Origin: VAZQ01 sp036406655
GTDB lineage: Bacteria > Pseudomonadota > Alphaproteobacteria > Rhizobiales > Xanthobacteraceae
Assembly: GCA_036406655.1 (NCBI GenBank)
Contig: DASXAP010000245.1
Location: forward strand, 4,702-68,701
Direction of reading: 5' to 3'
Length of the DNA stretch: 64,000 nt
The notes under the pieces are model-generated. The model worked only from the letters and a program-made list of their open reading frames with translations, was not told the origin of the DNA and searched no databases. This document shows positions 18,197-26,809 of this stretch, in pieces (positions within the stretch are counted from its first letter, which is position 1; each line of letters starts with the position of its first letter). Both the position numbers and the translations under genes were made by a program.

Positions 18197-20083
18197 TCAC
18201 CTGCGCCGCTCCGTGCGATTGCGCAACATGGCGTGTGCGCTCGTCAACGTCGCCAACGCGTCACAGCCCGCGTGAATGAAGGTCTGCACACCGGCTTGTC
18301 TGAGGCGCGTTGCCTCCTCGCCTGGTCGTCCGACCAGATAGATATGGCTTGCCCCGGCGCTTTTCAGGGCGACGGCTGCCTCGGCCGCGGCGCGCGCGTA
18401 AAGCTCCTCGGAGGAGCACAGGCAGGCGAGCCTGGCCTGCGAGCGCCTGAATGCGGCCGTCAGCTCGTCATGGCTCTCGAAACCGTCGTTCGTGGCCGTC
18501 TCGATCCCGCCGCTCTCGAAGAAATTCTTGGCGAAGGTTGCCCGCCCGGTGAAGTCGGACGGCTTGCCGAGATTGGCGAGGAAGGCTTGCGGCCGCGCGC
18601 CGGCGCGCGCCAGCTCTTCGTCGGACAGGTCGCGCAATCTTTCGAAGGGCTCGGCCAGTCGAAGCGGGCGCAGCGGCTCGAGCTCGACTTCTCCCGCCGC
18701 GGAGGATACCGGGGGCGCGGCGGCCTGGAGCACCGATGCCGGCAGCTCCCCGAGATCGGGAAAATCGCTGCTGCCGGTCAGCACCTCGCTGCGTCGGGCA
18801 ACGGCCCGCTCGTGCTCGGCGCGAACGGCGGCGACCCTCCTCTGGATCAGGCCGCGTTCGAGTGCGGCCCATGCGCCGCCGAGCCGCTCGATCTCCTGGA
18901 ACAGCCCCCAGCCCGCCCGGCAGAGCTGCTCGGTCAAGGCTTCGATCCCGCCCGCGCCCGCGGCCGGATCCGCCACCCGCGCGAGATTCGCTTCCTCGAT
19001 CAAGACCAGCTGGGTGTTGCGTGCAATTCTCCGCGCAAAGCGGTCGGGCAGGCCGAGCGGCAGCGTGAAAGGCAGCACGGTCACCGCGTCGGCGCCGCCG
19101 AAGGCTGCGGCAGCGACCGCGATGGTCGCGCGCACCACGTTCACGTGGGGATCGCGCTTGCCCATCGTGCGCCAGGCGGTGTCGGCGGTCACGACCGCGG
19201 CCGCCGGCGGGAGCCCGCAAGCCTCCGCGACCCGGCCCCACAGCTTGCGAACGGCGCGAAACTTGGCCGTGGTCAGGAACTGGTCGGCATCGGCGGCGAG
19301 CCGAAAATAGATCAACTCGTGCGCGGTTCCGAGCGGCGTGCCGCCGCCTTCCAGCGCGCGCAGATATTCAACCGCCACCGCCAGCGCGAAGGCGAGCTCC
19401 TGCGCTTCCGAGCCGCCGGCATTGTGGATGACGCGGCCGTCCGCGGCCGCGAAAGGTCCGCGAAAGCCTTGCCTGCGCAGATCGGAGATGAGGTCGCTGA
19501 ATCTCTCGCTGCGGTCGCGCCAGGGAAGCGGGGCGCTGCCGAGCGCCGCCGCCGCTCCGATCGGATCGAGACCGAAGCGGATGCCGGCCCGGGCAGGGGG
19601 AGCACCGCGGCCTCGCAACAGCTCGGCGATCGACCGTGCGGCATCGGCGAATTGCGCGCCGGCGTCGAGATCAAGCGCGATTCCGGCGTTGAGATCGATG
19701 CCGTCGAGCACGCGGATCGTCGCTTGCGCGCCCGCCGCAAGGCCCCAGCCATAGGATCCAATCCCGCCGGCGAACACCAGGGCGAGCCCGGTTGCGCCGT
19801 TCGCGAGCTCGTGCAGCGCCTCCGCATTGGCCATGGCGGGGTCGGGGTGGTCGACCCGCTGCATGATTGCCCAAGCGCTCTCGGGCGCGCGCCGGAGAAC
19901 CGGCTCCGCCCCCACGCGCCGCGCATAGAGCGGCTCGATGGAAAGCCCATCGTAGCTCCTGGCGACGAGCTTCTGATCGAAGGGAGCTCCTTTGAGGACG
20001 GCTTGAACCAGCTCGCGCCATTGCTCGCGGGTAGCCTTGGGAAAATCGCCGGCCAGCGCCAATTCGTTCGGGGTGTTCGCCAT
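18197..20083 (-). CDS. mutA: Methylmalonyl-CoA mutase small subunit
   Basis: A 628-residue partner subunit of the heterodimeric mutase. It keeps the barrel fold (for example GLSIEPLYARR, WAIMQRVDHPDP, RIARNTQLVLIEEANLARVADPAAGAGGIEALT) but the C-terminal cobalamin domain lacks DxHxxG, as in known small subunits. GIETATNDGF and SSEELYARAAAEAAVALKSAG mark the degenerate B12-like fold. It is 49 bases downstream of folK on the same strand and directly precedes the large subunit gene. Confidence 0.93.
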   Translation of the reverse strand: MANTPNELALAGDFPKATREQWRELVQAVLKGAPFDQKLVARSYDGLSIEPLYARRVGAEPVLRRAPESAWAIMQRVDHPDPAMANAEALHELANGATGLALVFAGGIGSYGWGLAAGAQATIRVLDGIDLNAGIALDLDAGAQFADAARSIAELLRGRGAPPARAGIRFGLDPIGAAAALGSAPLPWRDRSERFSDLISDLRRQGFRGPFAAADGRVIHNAGGSEAQELAFALAVAVEYLRALEGGGTPLGTAHELIYFRLAADADQFLTTAKFRAVRKLWGRVAEACGLPPAAAVVTADTAWRTMGKRDPHVNVVRATIAVAAAAFGGADAVTVLPFTLPLGLPDRFARRIARNTQLVLIEEANLARVADPAAGAGGIEALTEQLCRAGWGLFQEIERLGGAWAALERGLIQRRVAAVRAEHERAVARRSEVLTGSSDFPDLGELPASVLQAAAPPVSSAAGEVELEPLRPLRLAEPFERLRDLSDEELARAGARPQAFLANLGKPSDFTGRATFAKNFFESGGIETATNDGFESHDELTAAFRRSQARLACLCSSEELYARAAAEAAVALKSAGASHIYLVGRPGEEATRLRQAGVQTFIHAGCDALATLTSAHAMLRNRTERRR

Positions 20084-20132
20084 CGCCTACAAAATGCGCC
20101 ACAAAGCACCGCGGCGCAAACGCCTCGGGCGG

Positions 20133-20621
20133 TCAGGCTGTCGGCAGCCGCCGGATGCCGGAGGCATCGAGCGCGGCCAAGGCGTCACGCACGCGGCGGC
20201 CGGAAATGATGCGCTCGGCGGCGATATCCGCGAGCGGGACGAGCACGAAGGCGCGCTCGAACAGGAGCGGGTGCGGCAGGGTCAGGTCCGCGCTCTCGAG
20301 CGCAAGATCGTCATAGGCGAGGAGATCGATGTCCACCGGCCGCGGCCCCCAGCGCCGCGTCTCTGTGCGCTGACGGCCGAGCCGGCGCTCGATCGTCTGC
20401 GCGCGCGCCAGCAGCGCGTGGGGCGGCAGGCTGGTTTCCACGGCGATGCAGCGATTGATGAAGTCGGGCTGATCCGACACGCCCCAGGGCGGGGTTCGGT
20501 AGTCGAAGGACCGGGCGATCAGCCGGACGACGCTGCCGTCACAGAGCATGGCAATCGCGCGGTCGAGAGTGCCGCATACGTCGCCGACATTGCCGCCCAG
20601 CGCGAGCAGCGCTTCGACCAT
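20133..20621 (-). CDS. folK: Hydroxymethyldihydropterin pyrophosphokinase (HPPK)
   Basis: A 162-residue folate enzyme that pyrophosphorylates 6-hydroxymethyl-dihydropterin. Signatures: LLALGGNVGD near the N-terminus, RSFDYRTPPWGVSDQPDFINRC, and the metal-binding stretch RWGPRPVDIDLLAYDD followed by LPHPLLFERAFVLVPLADI. Start at 20621 (MVEALLALGG) gives the usual length. The folB stop is 5 bases upstream. Confidence 0.93.
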   Translation of the reverse strand: MVEALLALGGNVGDVCGTLDRAIAMLCDGSVVRLIARSFDYRTPPWGVSDQPDFINRCIAVETSLPPHALLARAQTIERRLGRQRTETRRWGPRPVDIDLLAYDDLALESADLTLPHPLLFERAFVLVPLADIAAERIISGRRVRDALAALDASGIRRLPTA

Positions 20622-20626
20622 GCGCT

Positions 20627-20995
20627 TCACCGTTGACGGGAGCGCACGATCGTCACGCCGACGTCGGCGAAGGTGGCGGCGATCGGCGCGTGCGGCTTGT
20701 GGACGGTGACCCGCACGCCGGTGACCTGGCGGAACTTGGCGAGCAGGGCCTCGGCAACCGCACCGGCCGCGGCCTCGACCAGCCGGTAACGACGGGCACA
20801 GAACGCGCGGCTGACCACGTCGACAACCTGATCGTAACCCACGGTGTGCGCGAGCTTGTCGCTGCGCGAAGCCTCGCCAAGGTCGATGTCGAGCACGAGA
20901 TCGAGCTTGAACGTCTGTCCCACCTTGGCCTCGTGCTGCATCACCCCGTGATAGGCATGCAGGGCAAGCCCGGTGACGAACACGGCATCGCTCAT
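20627..20995 (-). CDS. folB: Dihydroneopterin aldolase
   Basis: A 122-residue enzyme splitting dihydroneopterin in folate synthesis. It has VTGLALHAYHGVMQHEAKVGQTF, DKLAHTVGYDQVVDVV, RYRLVEAAAGAVAEALL (catalytic Glu region) and RVTVHKPHAPI (catalytic Lys). The ATG at 20995 overlaps the folP stop (ATGA, 20992-20995), so the two are translationally coupled. Confidence 0.93.
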   Translation of the reverse strand: MSDAVFVTGLALHAYHGVMQHEAKVGQTFKLDLVLDIDLGEASRSDKLAHTVGYDQVVDVVSRAFCARRYRLVEAAAGAVAEALLAKFRQVTGVRVTVHKPHAPIAATFADVGVTIVRSRQR

Positions 20996-21858
20996 CGCGC
21001 GGACCGGATTGCCGCCGCAACCTCGAGGGCTTGGCGCGTCTCGGCGACGTCGTGCGTGCGAACGATGGCGGCTCCGTTGGCGACGGCGAGCAGGTGGGCG
21101 GCAATGGAGCCGCCGAGTCGCCGGTCGGGCGGCGCGGGGGAGACCCTGTCGATGAAGCGCTTGCGCGAGGCTCCGACGAGAAGCGGCAGCCCGAAGCGCT
21201 TGAGCTCGGCAAGCCGCGCGATGGCCGTCAGGCTCTGCTCTGCAGTCTTGCCGAACCCGATGCCGGGGTCGAGCACGATCGCCTCGCGGGCGACGCCCGC
21301 TCGGAATGCGATCTCGAGCGAGCGATCGAAGAAGGTCTTGATGTCTTCCATGATGTCGAGCGAAGCATCGGCAGCGTCGCGATTGTGCATGATGACGACC
21401 GGCGCGGCGTGGCTGGCGGCCACGCGTGCCAGCTCGGGATCGCGCTGCAGGCCCCAGACGTCGTTTATCAGGCTCGCGCCCTGCGCGAGCGCCCACGCGG
21501 CGAGGCTGGCCTTCATCGTGTCGATCGAGACCGGAATGCCCAGAGCCACCGCGCCGGGGAGCACCGGCGCGAGCCGTCGCATCTCTTCCTCGAGCGGCAC
21601 CGACATTCGACCGCCGTAGGGCCGGGTGGACTCCGCGCCGATGTCGAGGATGTCGGCGCCCTCACCGACCAATCGACGCGCCTGCGCGACGGCGGCCAGC
21701 GGATCGAGAAAGCGGCCGCCGTCGGAGAAGGAGTCCGGGGTCACGTTCAGGACGCCCATTAGCAATGGGCGGCCGAGCGCCAGCAACCGATCAAGCCCGG
21801 CCGGCGGCGGGATCGTGTCGTCGCGGGACCCTGCGGCGCAACGGCTCGGAGCTGTCAT
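20992..21858 (-). CDS. folP: Dihydropteroate synthase
   Basis: A 288-residue TIM-barrel enzyme that joins dihydropterin pyrophosphate and p-aminobenzoate; target of sulfonamides. Signatures are MGVLNVTPDSFSDGG, ADILDIGAESTRP, PVSIDTMKA, LINDVWGL, VIMHNRD, LDPGIGFGKT, LLVGASRKRFI and the final AIVRTHDV. It is the first gene of a folP-folB-folK unit on the minus strand. Confidence 0.95.
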   Translation of the reverse strand: MTAPSRCAAGSRDDTIPPPAGLDRLLALGRPLLMGVLNVTPDSFSDGGRFLDPLAAVAQARRLVGEGADILDIGAESTRPYGGRMSVPLEEEMRRLAPVLPGAVALGIPVSIDTMKASLAAWALAQGASLINDVWGLQRDPELARVAASHAAPVVIMHNRDAADASLDIMEDIKTFFDRSLEIAFRAGVAREAIVLDPGIGFGKTAEQSLTAIARLAELKRFGLPLLVGASRKRFIDRVSPAPPDRRLGGSIAAHLLAVANGAAIVRTHDVAETRQALEVAAAIRSAR

Positions 21859-21972
21859 TGGTGTGGCTTTGCGCCGGCCGCAGCGGCAGTGTCAAGCGGA
21901 CCGGGAGTCGAACGAGGGTGGCAGCATGAGTCTGCTGCAGCGCGCGGCGGGCCGACGTAGAAGAGGCGCGGA

Positions 21973-22380
21973 TCAGCGATACGTGATCTTCAACGGCAGC
22001 TTCTTGGCGTGCTCGATCCAGCTTGTCACCAGGCTCTCGGTGGGGAGGAGGCGAACGAGCCTTCGCTTCTTGTTCAGCTCGGCAATGGATTTGGCGAGGT
22101 TCTCCGGGTTGCGATATTTCAGCTCTTTCACCGTATCCACGCCCACAGCCTGCAGGATCGCCGCATATTCCTTGCCCAGCCCTTTGATGCGCATGCGGTC
22201 GGCGCAATTGGCAAGGGACAGCAGGCGCTTCTCGTCGATGCCGGTCTCCTCGGCCAGCTTCCGCCGTCCCTTCGGAGTTTTCGCCAGCTCGAGCAGGCGC
22301 TCCGCCGTCCTGATCCGCAGCGCCTTGAGCTTCCTGGCCTCGTCGGGATCGGCCCCGGTGACGGCGATGGGGTAGGACAT
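21973..22380 (-). CDS. DUF4332 domain protein
   Basis: A 135-residue soluble helical protein of the DUF4332 family. It has two helix-hairpin-helix-like repeats: the first around RTAERLLELAKTPKGRRKLAEETGID, the second around MRIKGLGKEYAAILQAVGVDTVKELKYRNPENL. Such folds usually bind DNA non-specifically. The function is unknown. It lies 114 bases upstream of folP on the same strand. Confidence 0.85.
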   Translation of the reverse strand: MSYPIAVTGADPDEARKLKALRIRTAERLLELAKTPKGRRKLAEETGIDEKRLLSLANCADRMRIKGLGKEYAAILQAVGVDTVKELKYRNPENLAKSIAELNKKRRLVRLLPTESLVTSWIEHAKKLPLKITYR

Positions 22381-22933
22381 CGAATTCTCCTCGCTCGGCC
22401 TGCCGATGCCCGACGGCAGCGACTAGCCGAGGCCGGGGATCGCGCCGGCAATGCTGCCCGCTGCGTCTCCCCCCGCGGTTGCTCGTGCAAAGCCCGTGAT
22501 GCTCCGCCACGCACGGACGCGGCCGATGCGCAGGTGGCGGTCGAGCGGCAGGCCGGAGAGTTGCGGACCGCTCGAGCGATGCTCCGCACGCATCCGCTCG
22601 CCGCCGGCATCGGCGACGCAACGTCCGATGTTGTCGTCCATATGCCCCTATGCCCCTCGCCAGCCCCGCACTCCCGGCAGGTTGAGCTATACTACTCAGG
22701 CGAAACTCGAGAAAACAAGACGGCCGGAAAAACTGACGAGCATTGTTGTATTCGTGCATCATCATGCCGGGCTGCAGTTGGCCGCGGTTGGGCTTGGCGA
22801 CTGCATCGGTGTCAGCGAGTGCGGGAGGATGCGGCAGACCCGCAGGTTGCGATTCAACCTCGGTCCGTTGCGACCATGGTTGACCCTGCGGCCGGGACGA
22901 CGACAATAACGGCTCCTCCGGAGGCGAGCAGGG
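22381..22933. other. Gene-free stretch before HerA-like gene
   Basis: About 550 bases between divergent genes. Short frames exist on both strands but none has family-like sequence or a good ribosome binding site. An AT-richer piece at about 22680-22750 may hold the promoter of the downstream ATPase gene, whose ribosome binding site is the GGAGG at 22918-22922. Confidence 0.5.
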
Positions 22934-24526
22934 ATGCCAGAAATCGATACGAAGGAGACGATCTTCGTCGGCAGGAGCGCCAAGCCCGAGGTATTGGCAC
23001 TGGCTTTCGCCAATCGGCACGGGCTGGTCACTGGAGCCACCGGCACCGGAAAGACGGTGACGCTCCAGGTGCTGGCAGAAGGCTTATCGCGCGCCGGCGT
23101 GTCGGTATTCGCCGCCGACGTGAAGGGAGACCTGTCCGGAATCTCCCAGGTCGGGGAGGCCAAGGAAGCATTCGTGGCTCGCGCCAAGAGCCTGGGCTTC
23201 GACTACGAGCCGGATCGGTTTCCGGTCGTGCTGTGGGATCTCTTCGGTGAGCAGGGCCATCCGATCCGCGCCACCATTACCGAGCTCGGGCCGCTGCTGC
23301 TGTCGAGGATGATGGATCTCAACGAGATCCAGGAGGGCGTTCTCAATATCTGCTTCCGAATTGCCGACGAGCAGGGACTCCTGATCCTCGATCTCAAGGA
23401 TCTGCGGGCGATGCTCGGCTACCTGTCCGATCATGCCGCCGAGCTCATGGTTGAGTACGGCAACGTGTCGAAGCCGACCATCGGGACGATCCAGCGGCAG
23501 CTCCTGGTGCTGCAGAACCAGGGAGCCGAAAAGTTCTTCGGCGAGCCGGCCCTGGCACTGCCCGACTTCATTCGCACGGATCGGGACGGCCGCGGCTACA
23601 TCAACATTCTCGCCGCCGACAAGCTGATGGAGAGTCCGCGCCTCTATGCCACGTTTCTGCTCTGGCTCTTGTCGGAGCTGTTCGAGCAGCTGCCCGAGGT
23701 CGGCGATCAACCGAAGCCGAAGCTTTGCTTCTTTTTCGATGAGGCGCATCTGCTGTTCACCGACGCCCCGAAGGCGCTGCTCGACAAGATCGAGCAGGTG
23801 GTGCGTCTGATCCGCTCGAAGGGGGTGGGGGTCTATTTCGTCACGCAAAATCCGCTCGACGTCCCGGACAAGGTCCTGGCCCAGCTCGGCAATCGCGTGC
23901 AGCACGCGCTGCGCGCCTTTACCCCGCGCGAGCAGAAGGCGGTGAGGGCGGCAGCCGAGACGTTCCGTCCCAATCCCAAGCTCGACACGGCGAGAGTGAT
24001 CATGGAGCTGGGCAAGGGCGAGGCGCTTGTTTCCTTCCTTGAAGGCAGCGGCACGCCTTCGATGGTCGAGCGATGCACGATCCGCCCGCCGTCAGGCCGG
24101 CTCGGCCCGATCACGCCGGAGGAGCGCAAGGCGCTGATGGCGACGAGCCCGATCAAGGGCAAGTACGACCTCTCGGTCGATTCTGAATCCGCCTACGAGG
24201 TCCTGCAGAAACGGATCCACGAGACCGGCTCGACCGCCCCGCCGCTGGCCGGCTCCGCCCCCGGCGAGGCGCCGGCTGCGGGCGGTCTCGGCGGCATCCT
24301 GCAGACCGTCGGCGGCGCGCTGGGGACGATCTTCGGCACCAATCGCACGCGGGGAACACGACTCTCGACCGGGCAGCTGATCGCGCGCCAGGTCACGCGC
24401 TCGGTCACCAACCGGCTTGCCGGGCAGGTCGCTGCCGATATCGGCAAATCGATCGGGGGCAAGATGGGCGGCTCCGTGGGCCGCGCCATCGTGCGGGGAA
24501 CCATGGGCGGCGTCCTGCGACGCTGA
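22934..24526 (+). CDS. HerA-like helicase/ATPase (DUF853)
   Basis: A 530-residue P-loop ATPase of the HerA/FtsK class, DUF853 family. Walker A is GATGTGKT (34-41), followed by FAADVKGDLSGIS; Walker B is LCFFFDEAHLLF; the sensor/Arg-finger region is VYFVTQNPLDVP and QLGNRVQHALRAFTPREQKAV. A Gly-rich C-terminal tail (GGLGGILQTVGGALGTIFG) is typical of the family. It is probably a DNA-translocating or chaperone-like ATPase; no NurA nuclease is adjacent, so a repair role is only inference. The ATG at 22934 has GGAGG 12 bases before it. Confidence 0.9.
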   Translation: MPEIDTKETIFVGRSAKPEVLALAFANRHGLVTGATGTGKTVTLQVLAEGLSRAGVSVFAADVKGDLSGISQVGEAKEAFVARAKSLGFDYEPDRFPVVLWDLFGEQGHPIRATITELGPLLLSRMMDLNEIQEGVLNICFRIADEQGLLILDLKDLRAMLGYLSDHAAELMVEYGNVSKPTIGTIQRQLLVLQNQGAEKFFGEPALALPDFIRTDRDGRGYINILAADKLMESPRLYATFLLWLLSELFEQLPEVGDQPKPKLCFFFDEAHLLFTDAPKALLDKIEQVVRLIRSKGVGVYFVTQNPLDVPDKVLAQLGNRVQHALRAFTPREQKAVRAAAETFRPNPKLDTARVIMELGKGEALVSFLEGSGTPSMVERCTIRPPSGRLGPITPEERKALMATSPIKGKYDLSVDSESAYEVLQKRIHETGSTAPPLAGSAPGEAPAAGGLGGILQTVGGALGTIFGTNRTRGTRLSTGQLIARQVTRSVTNRLAGQVAADIGKSIGGKMGGSVGRAIVRGTMGGVLRR

Positions 24527-24596
24527 GGTTGAATTCGTCACCGCAGGCGGCACGCGGCTCGCGTCCGTCGCCACCGCGCGCCAATCGAGGTCAGCA

Positions 24597-25997
24597 ATGA
24601 CGTCTCCGTCGCATGCGCTTCCCGCCGTTCTCGACCGGATCGACAGCGAGCTCGAGCAGAGCCTCGCGCGCCTGTTCGATCTGCTTCGCATCCAGTCGAT
24701 CTCGACTGATCCGGCGTTCCGCGACCAGTGCCGAACGGCCGCCGAGCACGTGGCGCGGGACCTCACCAGCATCGGCTTTGCGGCGGGGCTGCGTCCTACC
24801 GCGGGACATCCGATCGTGGTCGGCAAGAGCAGTGGTGCCGACGGCAGGGCGCCACGCGTCCTCTTCTACGGCCACTACGACGTCCAGCCGGTCGACCCGC
24901 TCGATCAGTGGAAAGCGCCGCCGTTCGCGCCGCGTCTGGAGACCTTGCCCGACGGCCGCAGGGCGATTGTTGCGCGGGGTGCCTGCGACGACAAAGGCCA
25001 GATGATGACCTTCGTGGAGGCATGCCGTGCCTTCAGGTCGGTGACCGGCGCGCTTCCGCTCCCGGTCACCATGCTCATCGAAGGCGAGGAGGAATGCGGC
25101 TCCAATCACCTCTTCGGGTTCGTCAGGGACAACGCCGAGGAGCTCAAGCTCGACCTCGCGCTCATCTGCGACACCAGCATGTGGGACCCGGCGACACCGA
25201 TGGTGACGACGTCGCTGCGCGGGCTCGTCTACGAGGAGGTGCGGCTCGCCTGCGCCGACCGCGATCTCCATTCCGGCTTGTTCGGCGGGGGCGCGCAAAA
25301 CCCGCTGCGGGTGCTCGCCCGCATTCTCGCCGCGCTTCACGACGACAAAGGGCGGGTGACCATCCCCGGCTTCTACGACGGCGTCGAGGAGCTGCCGGCA
25401 GAGATCAGGAGCGAGCTCGCGAGCCTCAACCTCACCGCCGAGGAGTTTCTCGGCAGCGTCGGCCTCAGGACGCCGGCGGGCGAGACGGACCGGATGCTGA
25501 TCGAGCAGATAGCCAGCCGTCCGACCGCCGAGATCAACGGCATGATCGGCGGCTATACCGGCGAGGGCTCGAAGACGGTGATCCCGGCGCAAGCCATGGC
25601 CAAGGTCTCGTTCCGCCTCGTCGGGACTCAGGATCCGGGCAGGATTCGCGAGGCGTTTCGCACCTTCGTTCGCGCCCGGCTGCCCGCCGACGCGAAGGTC
25701 GAGTTCAGGAGCTTCGCCGGCGCGCCGGCGATTGCGGTCCCCCACGACAACGCGGCGCTTGCCAAGACCCGCGCCGCGCTGGCGGCCGAATGGGGAAAGA
25801 AGGCGCTGGCGATCGGCGAGGGCGGCTCGATCCCGATCGTCGCCGACTTCAAGCGCGTGCTCGGGATGGACACGATCATGGTCGGCTTCGCGCTCGACGA
25901 CGACCGGGTGCATTCGCCGAACGAGAAATATGACCTCACCTCGTTCCACAAAGGCATCCGCAGCTGGGCGCGCATCCTGGCGGCGCTGGCGGAATGA
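24597..25997 (+). CDS. M20 family dipeptidase
   Basis: A 466-residue zinc dipeptidase of the M20 CPG2/carnosinase-like group. Motifs: VLFYGHYDVQPVDP (zinc His and catalytic Asp), ARGACDDKGQMM (bridging Asp), LIEGEEECGSNHL (general base Glu pair), LICDTSMW, DLHSGLFGG (dimer-interface His) and the late metal His in FALDDDRVHSPNEKYDL. It hydrolyses dipeptides or peptide-like amides in the cytosol. Start at 24597 (MTSPSHALP) follows GAGGT. The HerA-like gene ends 70 bases upstream. Confidence 0.92.
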   Translation: MTSPSHALPAVLDRIDSELEQSLARLFDLLRIQSISTDPAFRDQCRTAAEHVARDLTSIGFAAGLRPTAGHPIVVGKSSGADGRAPRVLFYGHYDVQPVDPLDQWKAPPFAPRLETLPDGRRAIVARGACDDKGQMMTFVEACRAFRSVTGALPLPVTMLIEGEEECGSNHLFGFVRDNAEELKLDLALICDTSMWDPATPMVTTSLRGLVYEEVRLACADRDLHSGLFGGGAQNPLRVLARILAALHDDKGRVTIPGFYDGVEELPAEIRSELASLNLTAEEFLGSVGLRTPAGETDRMLIEQIASRPTAEINGMIGGYTGEGSKTVIPAQAMAKVSFRLVGTQDPGRIREAFRTFVRARLPADAKVEFRSFAGAPAIAVPHDNAALAKTRAALAAEWGKKALAIGEGGSIPIVADFKRVLGMDTIMVGFALDDDRVHSPNEKYDLTSFHKGIRSWARILAALAE

Positions 25998-26021
25998 TAT
26001 CGGCCTGCCCGGAAGCCCCGG

Positions 26022-26699
26022 CTACAGCGCCTTGTAGAGCCGCTCGTCGTAGAGCGCACCGCTCATCGGCGTGAGCTCGTCGCGGAAGGCCTTGGTGTGG
26101 GTCGCCGTGACATGCGCATCGTAGGCGGTCTGGTCCTTCCAGATTTCCACCACCGAGAAATGGTTGGGCCGGCTGCCCTGCTGGAACACGTCGAAACGAA
26201 CGGAGCCTTTCTCCTTGCGGCTGTCGCCCACCAGTGCCTTGAGCGCGGCGACACACTTGTCCTTGCTGGGCGGCGGGACGTCGACGTGGGTGACCACATA
26301 GACGGCGTTCGGCGCGCCCTTGCCCGCATCGGCCGCGATGTCGAGGCCGGTGTGGGTACGCTCATCGATGGCGCTGATCAGGTGCGGCTTGATCTTGTCG
26401 CGGAACTCCTTCGCCTGCGCGGAGGCGGAGTGCGCGTCATGAGCCTTCTGGTCCTTCCAGATCGAGACGATCGCGAATTGATTGGATCTGGTCCTGCCCT
26501 GCAGGACCTCGAACCGGCTGCTGCCGTCGTCCTTCCGGCTCGCGGTGGCGAGCTGCCGCAGCAGGCCGGCCGCCGCAGCGGCGTCCTTCGGCGTCACCTC
26601 GATGTAGGTTACGACGTAGACCGGAGGCTCTTGCGCCCGCGCCCCCGCCGTGATTGCAGCCAATGTCATTGCCAGCATCAGCGGAACATAGAGGCGCAT
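26022..26699 (-). CDS. Secreted two-domain antibiotic biosynthesis monooxygenase (ABM) protein
   Basis: A 225-residue precursor with a signal peptide (LMLAMTLAAITAGARA). It carries two ABM-like dimeric alpha-beta barrel repeats, about residues 25-115 and 130-220. Each has a VYVVTYIEV/VYVVTHVDV start, a SSRFEVLQG/SVRFDVFQQ strand and a WKDQKAHDAH/WKDQTAYDAH segment. ABM domains act as cofactor-free quinol or polyketide oxygenases when cytosolic; a secreted tandem version is unusual. The start at 26699 (MRLYVPL) was chosen because the signal peptide begins there. Confidence 0.82.
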   Translation of the reverse strand: MRLYVPLMLAMTLAAITAGARAQEPPVYVVTYIEVTPKDAAAAAGLLRQLATASRKDDGSSRFEVLQGRTRSNQFAIVSIWKDQKAHDAHSASAQAKEFRDKIKPHLISAIDERTHTGLDIAADAGKGAPNAVYVVTHVDVPPPSKDKCVAALKALVGDSRKEKGSVRFDVFQQGSRPNHFSVVEIWKDQTAYDAHVTATHTKAFRDELTPMSGALYDERLYKAL

Positions 26700-26809
26700 C
26701 TCATCCCCTCCGGGAGTTGGCTTCTGCTCGCGAGTGTAGCGGCGGGGCGTTCGGCCGGTCAACGCAGGAGCGACACCCGGCTGCAGCGCCCGCAATCGGG
26801 GGCCGTCAG

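Noticed and set aside
22423..22641. A 72-residue minus-strand frame before the HerA-like gene
   Set aside because: Composition like random high-GC translation; no conserved motif and no good start signal.
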